Assembly (NCBI GenBank): GCA_964553045.1
Contig: CAZKJG010000006.1
Coordinates: 1-64,000, forward strand
Direction of reading: 5' to 3'
Length of the DNA stretch: 64,000 nucleotides
Source: JAWLEP01 sp964553045
GTDB taxonomy: Bacteria > Fermentibacterota > Fermentibacteria > Fermentibacterales > JCC-6
Position 1 is the stretch's first letter, and each line of letters opens with the position of its first letter. The position numbers were made by a program, and so were the translations under genes. Below, one piece after another: positions 25,201 through 33,129 of the stretch. A model generated the notes under the pieces. It worked only from the letters and a program-made list of their open reading frames with translations, searched no databases and was not told where the DNA came from.

Positions 25201-26005
25201 TCGGGACAGGAATGGGATCGTAGGCGTTCTCCCAGGGCTGGCCGCCCATCATTCTCCCCCGGCCCCGGTAGAGGGCCAGCGTGGAGCTGGTCGAGCCCAC
25301 CGCCCAGGGCACCTCCTCGCCCGTGACCACGTACACGCCGGTGGTGTCCAGGCCTATCTCCGCCCACGGAAGGCCCCAGAAGGGGCTTCCGTCCCTTCCG
25401 GTGCTGCGGCCCAAGGGCCAGACGCGGTTGCCTCCGAGAAGCAGGCCCTGGTAGAACCTGCCCTCGAGCCCGCCGGCGGCCACCGGCTCCCCGCCGCCGG
25501 GATGCGAGAGCCTGACCGCCACCGCGGAGGCCGATGCCAGGCCGTCTCCGGACGAGATCACCGGATATACGTCGACCCGGGCCAGGCGAATGCCGCGATA
25601 GCGTGCCACCTCCTTCAGGCTGGCCCACTCGGTGGGAAGTCGGGATCGGCTGGCGGGGCTCAGCGAGTCGCAGCCCTGGGAATCAAGGGAAACAGCCGCC
25701 GGAACGCGTCCGCCGGTATCCAGCCGCCTGACGCCCCGGGCCACGGCCGAAAGCTCCACCGGAGTGTCCGGGGGAACGGCTATGTAGAGGTGGCGGACCG
25801 GAAGAAGCAGGCCGTCGATGGTGGAGCAGCCGACGGCCCTGTAGGCGCAGAGTCCCGGGGGGGTATTCGGAACCTCCTCCAACCGGTCCCACCCGATCAG
25901 GGCCGATGTGGCGTCGCCGTCCGCTCGAACAGTCGCCGGGCGGGAGTCGGCTCGAATGCCGGAAGCACCCAGCAGAGAGAGAGCTGCGATGGCGATCAGG
26001 TTCAC
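22229..26005 (-). CDS. PorU-like C25 cysteine peptidase, second tandem copy
   Basis: 1258 residues with a signal peptide (VNLIAIAALSLLGASGIRA) from GTG 26005, which has GGAAGGGG upstream. The gingipain/PorU-type catalytic domain has the His in FLGHGAHDQ (near residue 788) and the Cys in FFGSCHVGE (near 824), both intact. After it come a DSSGINLLSEPG beta domain resembling the C-terminal part of PorU and a FlgD-like Ig tail (YPNPCSGG, NQLWWDGRDDDGDPVASGSYIY). In type IX secretion PorU cleaves sorting domains and attaches cargo; whether this copy is a sortase or an exported protease is unknown. It begins 46 bases after its paralog's stop. Confidence 0.83.
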   Translation of the reverse strand: MNLIAIAALSLLGASGIRADSRPATVRADGDATSALIGWDRLEEVPNTPPGLCAYRAVGCSTIDGLLLPVRHLYIAVPPDTPVELSAVARGVRRLDTGGRVPAAVSLDSQGCDSLSPASRSRLPTEWASLKEVARYRGIRLARVDVYPVISSGDGLASASAVAVRLSHPGGGEPVAAGGLEGRFYQGLLLGGNRVWPLGRSTGRDGSPFWGLPWAEIGLDTTGVYVVTGEEVPWAVGSTSSTLALYRGRGRMMGGQPWENAYDPIPVPILVRDGGDGVFDSADSLVFFGTGLSWWEPDGETHSDHYTSRWDHRNSYWLTWGGEEGARMDTLDGGLTGAPAMPDTFPARVHLEREYFWLREDAPSWWAWLKVYGSQPAWLEEPLQTPGATGTGTVRVSFVADLKGRQDEMGAEVYLNGELLADTVMDIGVGRVLEVPAGNFSPQPSMLSVKVWRESGDDEYYVDWMEAHPWSTYHDQGQLYVPLAWFPEEGRRRFTWQGDLDEAYVLFVEEDSTASLVSTSDPASFELDVGELRTPRSVWISTGADLLSPASVDRRSPGRVMGTLDGAERVFVCHEDFLDGALPLARSGVPTAFVTMREIYQEFNGGPRDPEAVRAFLNWAMETWDPQPLEVVLVGSGNYDMRGFGTDEPCYVPVAYGSASYPYDDRFAELEGSSVPQLAMSRLCVLDSQELAVIVEKSLGYRSGEAAGAWQGRVIGAADDERYPDGPTYHQWYHTAYTEQVMTESVPDRYLPVKCYEIFFDWNEQWRKPEARQDFIDQWNLGAIMVGFLGHGAHDQICDEGFFFLEDVDLLQNGRRLPYAFFGSCHVGEFYKPDRSCIAQATVTVANGGSVVSSGAVGGTGASGNRDLLMNQAELMLAEDPLPFDLCLLQAKLETGYASTTRQYILFGDGTLTPAVPEDMGTVTLSELLTGETASLEGSVPGTGLVSVLAFESARPDTYVTAVENDTIPYISPFRHRLPLSGVASARAFFSGSAPSGELDLSMFVPLDADTGSRARVQLFLPDGRGSLGFLYPESLGTGTPSDSDSVGPEMEMWIRGFRGVAHPQVGGDVVLEAELFDSSGINLLSEPGRQLILYVDDDPRPVARYFDYLPGSSTTGRLEVPLSNLQPGEHALRLRAADGLNNISYSEMAITVVDSHGAGLSGVFAYPNPCSGGTSINWTQTGPGYVRLALYTASGRRVLLRTGIPSDAGRNQLWWDGRDDDGDPVASGSYIYVLRAEELDGADNSSSHTGVLAVVRR
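23665..23749 (-). repeat. 85-bp segment identical to 27487-27571 in the paralogous gene
   Basis: The DNA encoding KCYEIFFDWNEQW...RQDFIDQW, just before the catalytic His, is identical base for base in the two PorU-like genes, including all synonymous positions, whereas flanking parts differ clearly. This suggests recent gene conversion between the tandem copies. Confidence 0.85.
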
Positions 26006-26050
26006 TGGGAAACCCCTTCCAGATTGCCGGGGACATCGACGGGCCAACGG

Positions 26051-29000
26051 CTAGCGCACTACGGCGATAATACCGACGGACTCCTCCCCGGTTCCCGAAT
26101 TCCCGCCTCCGCCTGTGCTGAGGCGATAAATGTAGCTTCCGCTGGCAACGGGGTCGCCGTCTTCATCGCTGCCGTCCCACCAGAGCTGGTTGTAGCCGAT
26201 ATGGCCCGAAATATCGCGTCGCAGGTAGACGCGGCGTCCGGAGAGGGTGTAGACCTCCAGCGACACCGGGCCGGAACCGCTCTGATACCAGTTGACGGAG
26301 GTGCCGCCGCTGCACGGGTTGGGGTAGACGAATACGTTCTCCAGCATGCTCTCCCCGGCCTCCAGCACGGTGAGCGCCATCTCCTCGTAGGAGATGTTGT
26401 TCAGGCCGTCGGCGGCCCGCAGACGCAGCTGATGCTGGCCGGGGGCCAGGCCGGAAAGGGGCATCTCCAGCCTTCCGCTGGTGGAGCTGCCCGGATTGTA
26501 GGTGAAGTAGCCGGCCACGTACTGGGGAACCTCGTCCACGTAGAGCACCAGCTGCCGCCCCGGCTCGGAGAGCAGGTTGATGCCCGAGCTGTCGGACAGG
26601 TCGGCCTCCAGCACGAAGTCGCCGCTCACCTCCGGTTGGTCGACGTTCCGGAATCCCTGCACCCACATCTCCATCTCCGGGCCGACGCTATCGGTCCAGG
26701 ACGGGCTGCCGGGATCCAGCCCCTCGGGATACAGCGCGGCCAGGAAGCCACCCGTTGAGGAGGGCTGGAACAGCTCCACCCTGGCCAGGGAGCCGGTGTC
26801 GGCGTCCACCGGTATGAACATCTCCAAAGCGAGGCCGCCGGCCTGGGCGCTTCCGTTGTAGAAGGCCCGGGCCGTTCGAACCCCGGGAAGGAACTGGCGG
26901 AACCGGAAGGGGGTGTTGTAGGCGATCGGGTAGTTGGTCTCGGCGGTCACGTAGGTATCGGGCTGCGCCGACTCGAAGGCCAGGACCGAGACCGGCCCGG
27001 AGGCCGGCGCGCTGCCGCTGAGGGAGCACGCCTCTCCGGTGAGCATTGGTGTGAGCTGGGCCTGTATTCCGGTGTCGGGCACAGCCGGAATCACCGTACC
27101 GTCGCCGAAGAGTATGTACTGCCGGGTGAAGGTCCCGTAGCCGGCCTGCATCTTGGCCGCCAGGAGGCATCGGGCGAAGGACATGGGGTCGGGCTGGAGC
27201 ATCAGTTCCAGCTGGGCCTGCAGGAGGTCGCGGTTGTCCGTCCTTATGGTGCCGGCGACCGCCCCGCTGCTGGTGACCGAGCCCCCGCCGGGGACGCTAA
27301 CCACCGCCTCCGAGATACAGCTGCGGTCGGGCTTGTGGAACTCGCCCACGTCGCAGGAGCCGAAGAAGGAGTAGCTCATCCTGTGGCCGCACTGGAGCAG
27401 GTCGACGTCCTCGAGGAAGAAGAGCCCCTCGTCGCAGATCTGGTCGTGCGAGCCGTGGCCCAGGAAGCCCATGAAGATCGCGCCCCGGTTCCACTGGTCG
27501 ATGAAGTCCTGGCGGGCCTCGGGCTTGCGCCACTGCTCGTTCCAGTCGAAGAAGATCTCGTAGCACTTCACCGGCCGGAACCTGTCGTACAGGTGACCCT
27601 CCAGGGAAGCCTCCATGTCAACCGTATGGTACCACTGGCTGTAGTCGGGAGGGACACTGGGGTATCGCTCGTCGTCGGCTGCGCCGATCACCCGCCCCTG
27701 CCAGTCGCCCGTGGCCTCCGGGTCCCGGTAGGCCAGGGACTTCCCTACGATGGTGGCCAGCTCCTGCTGGTCCAGCGCGGATATGCGGGACATGGCCAGC
27801 TGCGGCTCGCTGAATCCCCGTATGGTGGCGTAGTAGTCGTCGAGGGGATATGAGGCGGTGGACGGTGAATAGATGGCGGGTATGTAGCAGGTCTCCTGGG
27901 TTCCGAGCCCCCGGACGTCGTAGCTGCCTGCTCCCACCAGGACCACGTCCAGGGGGGCCGGGTCCCACTCGGAGACGGCCCAGTCCAGGAAGGCGCGTAT
28001 GGCCTGGGGGTCGCGGGGGCCGCCGTTGAACTCCTGGTATATCTCCTCGGTGGTCACGAAGGCGGTGGGCACGCCGGGTTGCTCCAGGGCCAGGCTTCCC
28101 TCGTAGAAGTCCTGGTGGCATACGAACACCCGCTCGGCGCCATCCATGGTCCCGACTATGCGCCCCGGGCTGGCGCTCTCCAGTGACGCCGGGGCGATCA
28201 GGTCGGACTCCGGGGCGATCCACACCGACCGGGCCGTCCGCAGCTGGCCCACGTCCACCTCGAAGGAGGAGGGGTCGGCGGTGCTCACCAGGCTGGCGGT
28301 GGAGTCCTCCTCCACGAAGAGGACGTAGGCGCTCTCCAGGTCGCCCTGCCAGGTGAACCTGCGCCGCCCGGTACCGGTATACCACGACAGCGGGACGTGC
28401 AGCTGCCCTCCGTCATGGTAAGCGCTCTGGGGGTAAGCCTCCAGCCAGTCGATGAACACCTCCCGGGAGCCGGACTCCCTCCAGATCTTCACCGAGATCT
28501 GGTTGGTGCCGGACAGGAACCCGGACGCGGGAACCTCGAGCTGGTATTCGGAGGTTGCGTAGAAGGTGGAATCGGCCAGCAGGTTTCCGTTCAGGTAGAT
28601 CTCCGTGCCGATGGTGGCCCTGGTGGTGTCCCTGCCGCCCTCCTTGGTGTAAGCGCTCATGTAGCCTACGCGCAGGGTTCCGGAGCCGCCGGCCCCGGCG
28701 GCCTCAAAGGTGGCGCTCAGTGTCTCGGGCGTGCTGCCGTACGACTTGAACCAGGTCCATCCGCTGGACACCTCCGGTCCCACCCAGAAGTACTCCTCCT
28801 CCAGATGCACCCTGGCCGGGAACGAGTCGGGCATGGCCGGGGCACCGGTTAGGCCGCCGTCCAGGCTGTCCATCCTGGCGCCGGGCTCGCCCCCCCAGGT
28901 AAGCCAGAAGCGGTTGGTGTCGTCCCACCTGCTGGTGTAGTGCCCGGGGAGGACCTGCCCCGAAGGCTCCCACCACGAGAGACCGGTACCGAAGAAGACC

Positions 29001-29851
29001 AGGCGGTCGGATGCGTCGAACACGCCGTCGCCGCCGTCTTCGACCAGAAGGGGAACGGGTATGGGCTGGTAGGTGTCGTTCCAGGGCTCTTCGCCCATCA
29101 TGCGCCCCCGCCCGCGGAACATGGCCAGGCTCGCGCTGGCCTGCCCCACCGCCTGGGGAACGTCCTGCCCCGATATGCTGTAGACGCCGGTGGTGTCCAG
29201 GCCCACCTCCACCCAGGGCCGTCCCCAGAACGGGCTGTCCGACCGACCAGCCCGCCGCGGCCAGGGCCACACGAGGTCGCCGCCCAGGAGCACCTCCCGG
29301 TAGAAGGGGGCCTCGTGGCCGGAGACTGTCCGGGGTCTTCCGCCTCCGGGGTGGGATACGGAGAGAACGATGGAGGAGGCCGCCTCCAGGCGCCCTCCGC
29401 GGCCGACTACCGGGTGCACGTCGATCCTGGCGACTCGGATGTCCCTGTACCTGCCAACCTCGACCAGCGTCGCCCAGTCCGCCGGCAGGAGGCCGCGGGG
29501 CGCGGCGAACAGCGAGTCCCGACTGCTGCCGTCCAGAGCCAGCCCGGCGGGCCGGTCTCCGCGGAGGTCGAGCCTGCGGACGCCCTCCGCCACGGCCGAG
29601 ACCTCCACCGGCACACCCGGTGGAAGGGCTACGTAAAGGTGCCTGGCCGGCAGCAACAGGCCCTCCATGGTGTGGAATCCCGGGGCGGAGAAGCCGCAGA
29701 GGCCCTCCGGCAGCCCCTCCACCGGCTCCACCGGGCCGCAGTCGATGAAAGCCGTGGTCCGGTCCGGCTCTACGCTTACGCGGGATTCGGGGTCCGTTGC
29801 GGAGTTGATCGGCGAAAGGGCCAGAAGCCCGGCCGCCGCCAGGGGCAGCAT
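26051..29851 (-). CDS. PorU-like C25 cysteine peptidase, first tandem copy
   Basis: The 1266 residues include a signal peptide (MLPLAAAGLLALSPINSA). Its domain order equals that of the neighbouring copy: N-terminal beta region, C25 catalytic domain with His in FLGHGSHDQ (near residue 797) and Cys in FFGSCDVGE (near 832), DSSGINLLSEPG domain, and FlgD-like Ig tail (YPNPCSGG, LWWDGSDEDGDPVASGSYIYRL). Both catalytic residues are intact. It starts one base after the DivIVA-family stop (TAGGATG), so translation is likely coupled. It is probably periplasmic or outer-membrane associated and acts on PorV-linked cargo, by analogy with Porphyromonas PorU. Confidence 0.83.
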   Translation of the reverse strand: MLPLAAAGLLALSPINSATDPESRVSVEPDRTTAFIDCGPVEPVEGLPEGLCGFSAPGFHTMEGLLLPARHLYVALPPGVPVEVSAVAEGVRRLDLRGDRPAGLALDGSSRDSLFAAPRGLLPADWATLVEVGRYRDIRVARIDVHPVVGRGGRLEAASSIVLSVSHPGGGRPRTVSGHEAPFYREVLLGGDLVWPWPRRAGRSDSPFWGRPWVEVGLDTTGVYSISGQDVPQAVGQASASLAMFRGRGRMMGEEPWNDTYQPIPVPLLVEDGGDGVFDASDRLVFFGTGLSWWEPSGQVLPGHYTSRWDDTNRFWLTWGGEPGARMDSLDGGLTGAPAMPDSFPARVHLEEEYFWVGPEVSSGWTWFKSYGSTPETLSATFEAAGAGGSGTLRVGYMSAYTKEGGRDTTRATIGTEIYLNGNLLADSTFYATSEYQLEVPASGFLSGTNQISVKIWRESGSREVFIDWLEAYPQSAYHDGGQLHVPLSWYTGTGRRRFTWQGDLESAYVLFVEEDSTASLVSTADPSSFEVDVGQLRTARSVWIAPESDLIAPASLESASPGRIVGTMDGAERVFVCHQDFYEGSLALEQPGVPTAFVTTEEIYQEFNGGPRDPQAIRAFLDWAVSEWDPAPLDVVLVGAGSYDVRGLGTQETCYIPAIYSPSTASYPLDDYYATIRGFSEPQLAMSRISALDQQELATIVGKSLAYRDPEATGDWQGRVIGAADDERYPSVPPDYSQWYHTVDMEASLEGHLYDRFRPVKCYEIFFDWNEQWRKPEARQDFIDQWNRGAIFMGFLGHGSHDQICDEGLFFLEDVDLLQCGHRMSYSFFGSCDVGEFHKPDRSCISEAVVSVPGGGSVTSSGAVAGTIRTDNRDLLQAQLELMLQPDPMSFARCLLAAKMQAGYGTFTRQYILFGDGTVIPAVPDTGIQAQLTPMLTGEACSLSGSAPASGPVSVLAFESAQPDTYVTAETNYPIAYNTPFRFRQFLPGVRTARAFYNGSAQAGGLALEMFIPVDADTGSLARVELFQPSSTGGFLAALYPEGLDPGSPSWTDSVGPEMEMWVQGFRNVDQPEVSGDFVLEADLSDSSGINLLSEPGRQLVLYVDEVPQYVAGYFTYNPGSSTSGRLEMPLSGLAPGQHQLRLRAADGLNNISYEEMALTVLEAGESMLENVFVYPNPCSGGTSVNWYQSGSGPVSLEVYTLSGRRVYLRRDISGHIGYNQLWWDGSDEDGDPVASGSYIYRLSTGGGGNSGTGEESVGIIAVVR
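27487..27571 (-). repeat. 85-bp segment identical to 23665-23749
   Basis: Partner of the identical stretch in the second PorU-like gene. It codes for 28 consecutive identical residues with identical codons upstream of the catalytic His. Confidence 0.85.
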
Positions 29852-29852
29852 C

Positions 29853-30386
29853 CTAGAGCTCCGACAGCTCGAGTATGGGTCCGTCACCCTCCTCCTCGTC
29901 GGGAAGGCGCTCCCTATCATCCACCGATTCCTTCTTTATCCTGGCCTCTTCCATCTCGACCATCTTCTCCTGGGAATCGATGAAGGACCGTATTCGGGAG
30001 AGTACGGCCATGCGCTTGTCCTGAAGCTCCCTTACGGTCTCGGTCAGGACCTGGACCCGCTCCTTGGCCTCGCTGACCAGGTCGGCCGCCTTGACCTCGG
30101 CGTCCATTACTATCAGCTCGGCCTCCTTCTCGGCGTCCTTCCTGGCCCTCTCGGCGCTCTGCTGCTGCTCCACGAGCACCTCGCGGACGGCCCCCTCCAT
30201 GCGGTCGAAGTCCGAAGCCCTGGCCCTGAGAACCGACAGCTCCTTGCGCGAGCTCTCCAGCTCCTCCGTCAGCTCCTCCCAGGCGTTGGCCACCATCTCC
30301 AGAAAGGCCTCCACCTCGGAGGGGTCGTACCCCCGGAGAACCCTTCCGAACCTCTGCCTGCGGATGTCCAAAGGCGTTATACCCAC
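29853..30386 (-). CDS. DivIVA-domain coiled-coil protein
   Basis: A 177-residue protein beginning with the DivIVA lipid-binding domain (TPLDIRRQRFGRVLRGYDPSEVEAFL) followed by a long charged coiled coil (about residues 35-150) and an acidic tail. DivIVA and GpsB proteins bind curved membrane and recruit division or cell-wall enzymes. YggS-DivIVA neighbourhood is classical (ylmE-divIVA in Firmicutes), and yggS is the next gene upstream here, 115 bases away. The start of a PorU-like gene one base after the stop is unusual. GTG/TTG alternatives were not needed; the family sequence starts at once. Confidence 0.9.
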   Translation of the reverse strand: MGITPLDIRRQRFGRVLRGYDPSEVEAFLEMVANAWEELTEELESSRKELSVLRARASDFDRMEGAVREVLVEQQQSAERARKDAEKEAELIVMDAEVKAADLVSEAKERVQVLTETVRELQDKRMAVLSRIRSFIDSQEKMVEMEEARIKKESVDDRERLPDEEEGDGPILELSEL

Positions 30387-30501
30387 CAGTCACCCCGTTT
30401 CGATTGCCTGTGCTTCTCTGAAACCCGAGCGGGTCTGCGCTCTCTGCGAGCATGTGCACCGAAGGCCCGGCCAGCAACCCGAGGGAGGGCCGGCATACGG
30501 C

Positions 30502-31212
30502 TCAACCCCTCCGGCTTCCGAAGAGGTACCTGCCCAGGCGCACCGTTGTGGCGCCCTCTCTCACGGCGTCGGGAAAATCGTCGGTCATGCCCATGGAGAG
30601 CTCGGCCAGATCCATTCCCACCCTCTCCCTCAGCCCCTCCGCCAGCCTGCGGAGCAGGGCGAACGCCTTGCGCGAGGCCGCCCGGCCCTGCCCCAGCGGG
30701 CCGATGGTCATCAGTCCCCCCGGCTCAAGACCCAGCTCTCCCATGCGGCCCAGGATATCCTCCAGGCTGGAGAGATCGGGAGGGAAGCCGTGCTTGGATT
30801 CCTCTCCGGAGGTGTTGACCTCCACCAGCAGGCCGGGCTGCGGCACGTCCTTGACTTCCATGCGGCGCGCCACCTCGGCCGCTATCTTCATCCGGTCCAC
30901 CGAATCGATGGCGTCGAAGTCCCGCATTGCCTGGCGGACCTCCTTGCGGTGAAGCGGGCCTATCATGTGGAAGCTGCAGCCCGGCGGACGATCGCCCAGA
31001 CGGCGCAGCTTCCTGCCGCCCTCGGTGACCCTGTTCTCGCCGATAAGCCTCACGCCCGCCTGCAGGGCGGCCCCCACGACCTCAACAGGGTGGGTCTTGG
31101 TGACGGCCATGATCCTGACCCCGTCCGGGCTCCTGCCGCAGTCCCGACAGGCCGCGGCTATCTCGTCCCCGGCCCTTCGGAGGTTCTCGGCTATTTCGGC
31201 GATGTCGGCCAT
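30502..31212 (-). CDS. yggS: YggS/PLPBP-family pyridoxal phosphate-binding protein
   Basis: Cytoplasmic PLP-homeostasis protein with an alanine-racemase-like TIM barrel but no known catalysis. It is 236 residues long, normal for the family. The PLP lysine lies in AVTKTHP, and LIGENRV, FHMIGPLHRKEV, VEVNTSGEESKHGF and SMGMTDDFPDAV are family signatures. It precedes the DivIVA gene on the same strand. The 176-base gap to the divergent TPR gene holds no further gene that I can see. Confidence 0.95.
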   Translation of the reverse strand: MADIAEIAENLRRAGDEIAAACRDCGRSPDGVRIMAVTKTHPVEVVGAALQAGVRLIGENRVTEGGRKLRRLGDRPPGCSFHMIGPLHRKEVRQAMRDFDAIDSVDRMKIAAEVARRMEVKDVPQPGLLVEVNTSGEESKHGFPPDLSSLEDILGRMGELGLEPGGLMTIGPLGQGRAASRKAFALLRRLAEGLRERVGMDLAELSMGMTDDFPDAVREGATTVRLGRYLFGSRRG

Positions 31213-31388
31213 CGAAGTCGGCGCTCCCTTCCACTGCCGGTTACAGCATCGATTCCGGCTCGGGCTATGCTCAGGCTAATATGGATAACGCAGGCCGCGG
31301 GAAAAAGGTCCTGGACCGGCTGGCAGAGGATGCCGACTGTGCATATCTTCTGGCTTTGGCATGACCGAAGATGGGAGCCGGGGGGCAA

Positions 31389-32825
31389 ATGGCAGACATA
31401 GACAGGGTAATCCATCTGAGGGATCGGGGCAGGCGCCGGGAGGCGGCCGAGCTGGCCGGACGCTTCATCGACGAATGCAGCGACCCGGCGGAGCTGATGG
31501 TTCTGCTGAAGATGCGGGGCTACATCCTCAAGGACCTCGACCTCCTGGAGGAGGCCGAGAGAGACTTCCGCCGGGCCCTGGACCTGTTGGACGGAACCAG
31601 TGGCCTTCGGGAGGCGGTGCTCTGCCGCCGGGGACTTGGCCTGCTGCACCTCGACAGGCCGCACCTGGGAGCCAGCCTGGCCGAGCACAGGCGCGAGCTG
31701 GAGCTTGCCGAGAGGCTGGGCGATCCCCCGATCCTCTGCGGAACCCTGGCTAACCTGGCCAACGTGCACATCAGGCTGGCCCATTACGAGGAGGCCAGGG
31801 AATGCGCCGAGAGGCAGCTGTCCTGCGCAGCGGAGCTGGGGGACGAGCGAATGGTCTGCCTGGCGCTGTCCAACCTGGGCAGAGCCCTGATGTTCCTGGG
31901 CAGAGTCCAACAGGCCCGTCTGCGTTTCCAGGACCAGCTGGCCCTGGCGGAGGAGTCCGGAGAAGCTGACAGCATCTCCAATGTCCTCAACAACCTATCC
32001 ATGCTGGAGATGGAGAAGGGAACGCCTGAGGGGGCCATGGCCTACCTGCGGAGGCAGCTGGATCTGGGGCTGGAGCTGGGCGACCGGGACATAGAGATGG
32101 TCTCCCGGGGGAACCTGGCCGTCTGCCTCAGGAGGCTGGGCAGACACGGGGAGGCGCTGGAGCAGGCCCGGGAGCAGTTCCGCATATCGTGGGAGAAGAG
32201 CGACTGGATGAACATGGCCGCCGCCCTGGGCAACATGGGCGAGATCTACATACATCTGGGCGAGCTGGACAGGGCCCTTCAGTGCACCGACAAGCTCATT
32301 CGGAACGCCGAGATGGGCGGGCTCATGGAGGCTTCCGCCAGCGGCCTGGTTTTCTACGCCGGGCTGCAGCTTGCTCTCGGCGAAAGAGAGAAGGCCTTCA
32401 ACCACGCCAAGAGGGCCCTCCGCATCTTCGAGGCGCTGGGGCTCGCCGACCGGGCATCGGAGGCCCGCGTCATGACGCTGAGAGCCCTGCCCATCGGTGA
32501 CGAGAGGGCGGCGACGCTCCTGCATCGGGGGCCGGAATCCGAGGTCGCCGGCCCCCCCGAGCGCCAGAGGCTGGCCGTGCAGAGGGCCAGGCACGAGGGC
32601 ACCTCGCTGCAGGACCTGGCCGAAGCGCTCTCCGATCCCCTGGCCAGGGCGGAGGCCCTGGCGGCCTGCGGCAGGAAGGCCGAGGCCGTCCGCCTGCTGC
32701 GGAAGTCGCGGGACGAGCCGCCGCTGGACATCGGGCCGGCCCTTCTGCTTATAATGCTGCAAGAGGGGAGAGACCCCGCGTCGGTTTCCGGAGGAAGTAC
32801 ACAGCAAGACTCGAAAGGGGAATGA
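31389..32825 (+). CDS. TPR-repeat protein
   Basis: A soluble protein of 478 residues built from tandem tetratricopeptide repeats, each with the usual alternation of small and large hydrophobics (for example LANLANVHIRLAHYEEARECAER, LNNLSMLEMEKGTPEGAMAYLRRQ, LGNMGEIYIHLGELDRALQC). About ten repeats cover residues 5-350. No enzymatic or DNA-binding domain and no signal peptide is visible. ATG 31389 has a GGGGGG run upstream; an in-frame ATG at 31371 is less likely. The stop overlaps the first possible ATG of the next, secreted, small protein. Function unknown; TPR proteins act as scaffolds. Confidence 0.85.
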   Translation: MADIDRVIHLRDRGRRREAAELAGRFIDECSDPAELMVLLKMRGYILKDLDLLEEAERDFRRALDLLDGTSGLREAVLCRRGLGLLHLDRPHLGASLAEHRRELELAERLGDPPILCGTLANLANVHIRLAHYEEARECAERQLSCAAELGDERMVCLALSNLGRALMFLGRVQQARLRFQDQLALAEESGEADSISNVLNNLSMLEMEKGTPEGAMAYLRRQLDLGLELGDRDIEMVSRGNLAVCLRRLGRHGEALEQAREQFRISWEKSDWMNMAAALGNMGEIYIHLGELDRALQCTDKLIRNAEMGGLMEASASGLVFYAGLQLALGEREKAFNHAKRALRIFEALGLADRASEARVMTLRALPIGDERAATLLHRGPESEVAGPPERQRLAVQRARHEGTSLQDLAEALSDPLARAEALAACGRKAEAVRLLRKSRDEPPLDIGPALLLIMLQEGRDPASVSGGSTQQDSKGE

Positions 32826-32827
32826 AA

Positions 32828-33118
32828 ATGCAGAGAATATGGATGTGGTTGCTGCTGGCGACGGCGGCCGTTTCTATGGCCGGAACGATAACCATCCGCA
32901 ATCCCAACCCCACCCTGGCCACTGTGGAGCTCCACTGGCTGGAGGAGGACTACACCTACGGGCCGTATGGCGTACCGGCGTTCACCACCAAGACCTTCGA
33001 GGTGGAGGACGGCACCTACGACATCCACGTGGACAACGGCAACGATGATTACTACATAATCCAGGATGTCCAGGTGGGAGACCAGGACTCGGGATTCTAC
33101 CACGAGGTGAGGGACTAG
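32828..33118 (+). CDS. Small secreted beta-rich protein
   Basis: 96 residues with a clean signal peptide (QRIWMWLLLATAAVSMAG, cleavage after SMA) and a mature chain of about 78 residues rich in Tyr, Asp, Thr and Val (TITIRNPNPTLATVELHWLEE, DGTYDIHVDNGNDDYY). The strand pattern suggests a small Ig-like or transthyretin-like beta sandwich. I do not recognise a family. ATG 32828 has GGGG seven bases upstream; an ATG six bases earlier overlaps the TPR stop and is too close to that site. Probably expressed from the TPR gene's message. Confidence 0.7.
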   Translation: MQRIWMWLLLATAAVSMAGTITIRNPNPTLATVELHWLEEDYTYGPYGVPAFTTKTFEVEDGTYDIHVDNGNDDYYIIQDVQVGDQDSGFYHEVRD

Positions 33119-33129
33119 AACCGGCGGCC

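Noticed and set aside
26051..26190. Insertion sequence or transposon as the cause of the tandem duplication
   Set aside because: No transposase, terminal inverted repeats or target duplications are visible around either copy.
24584..26758. A 724-codon plus-strand frame opposite the tandem peptidases
   Set aside because: It crosses the junction of two genes with intact catalytic motifs and shows no protein-like features.
22229..29851. The two C25 genes as one gene broken by a frameshift
   Set aside because: Each copy has its own signal peptide, catalytic domain and C-terminal tail, with a stop, a ribosome site and a start between them.
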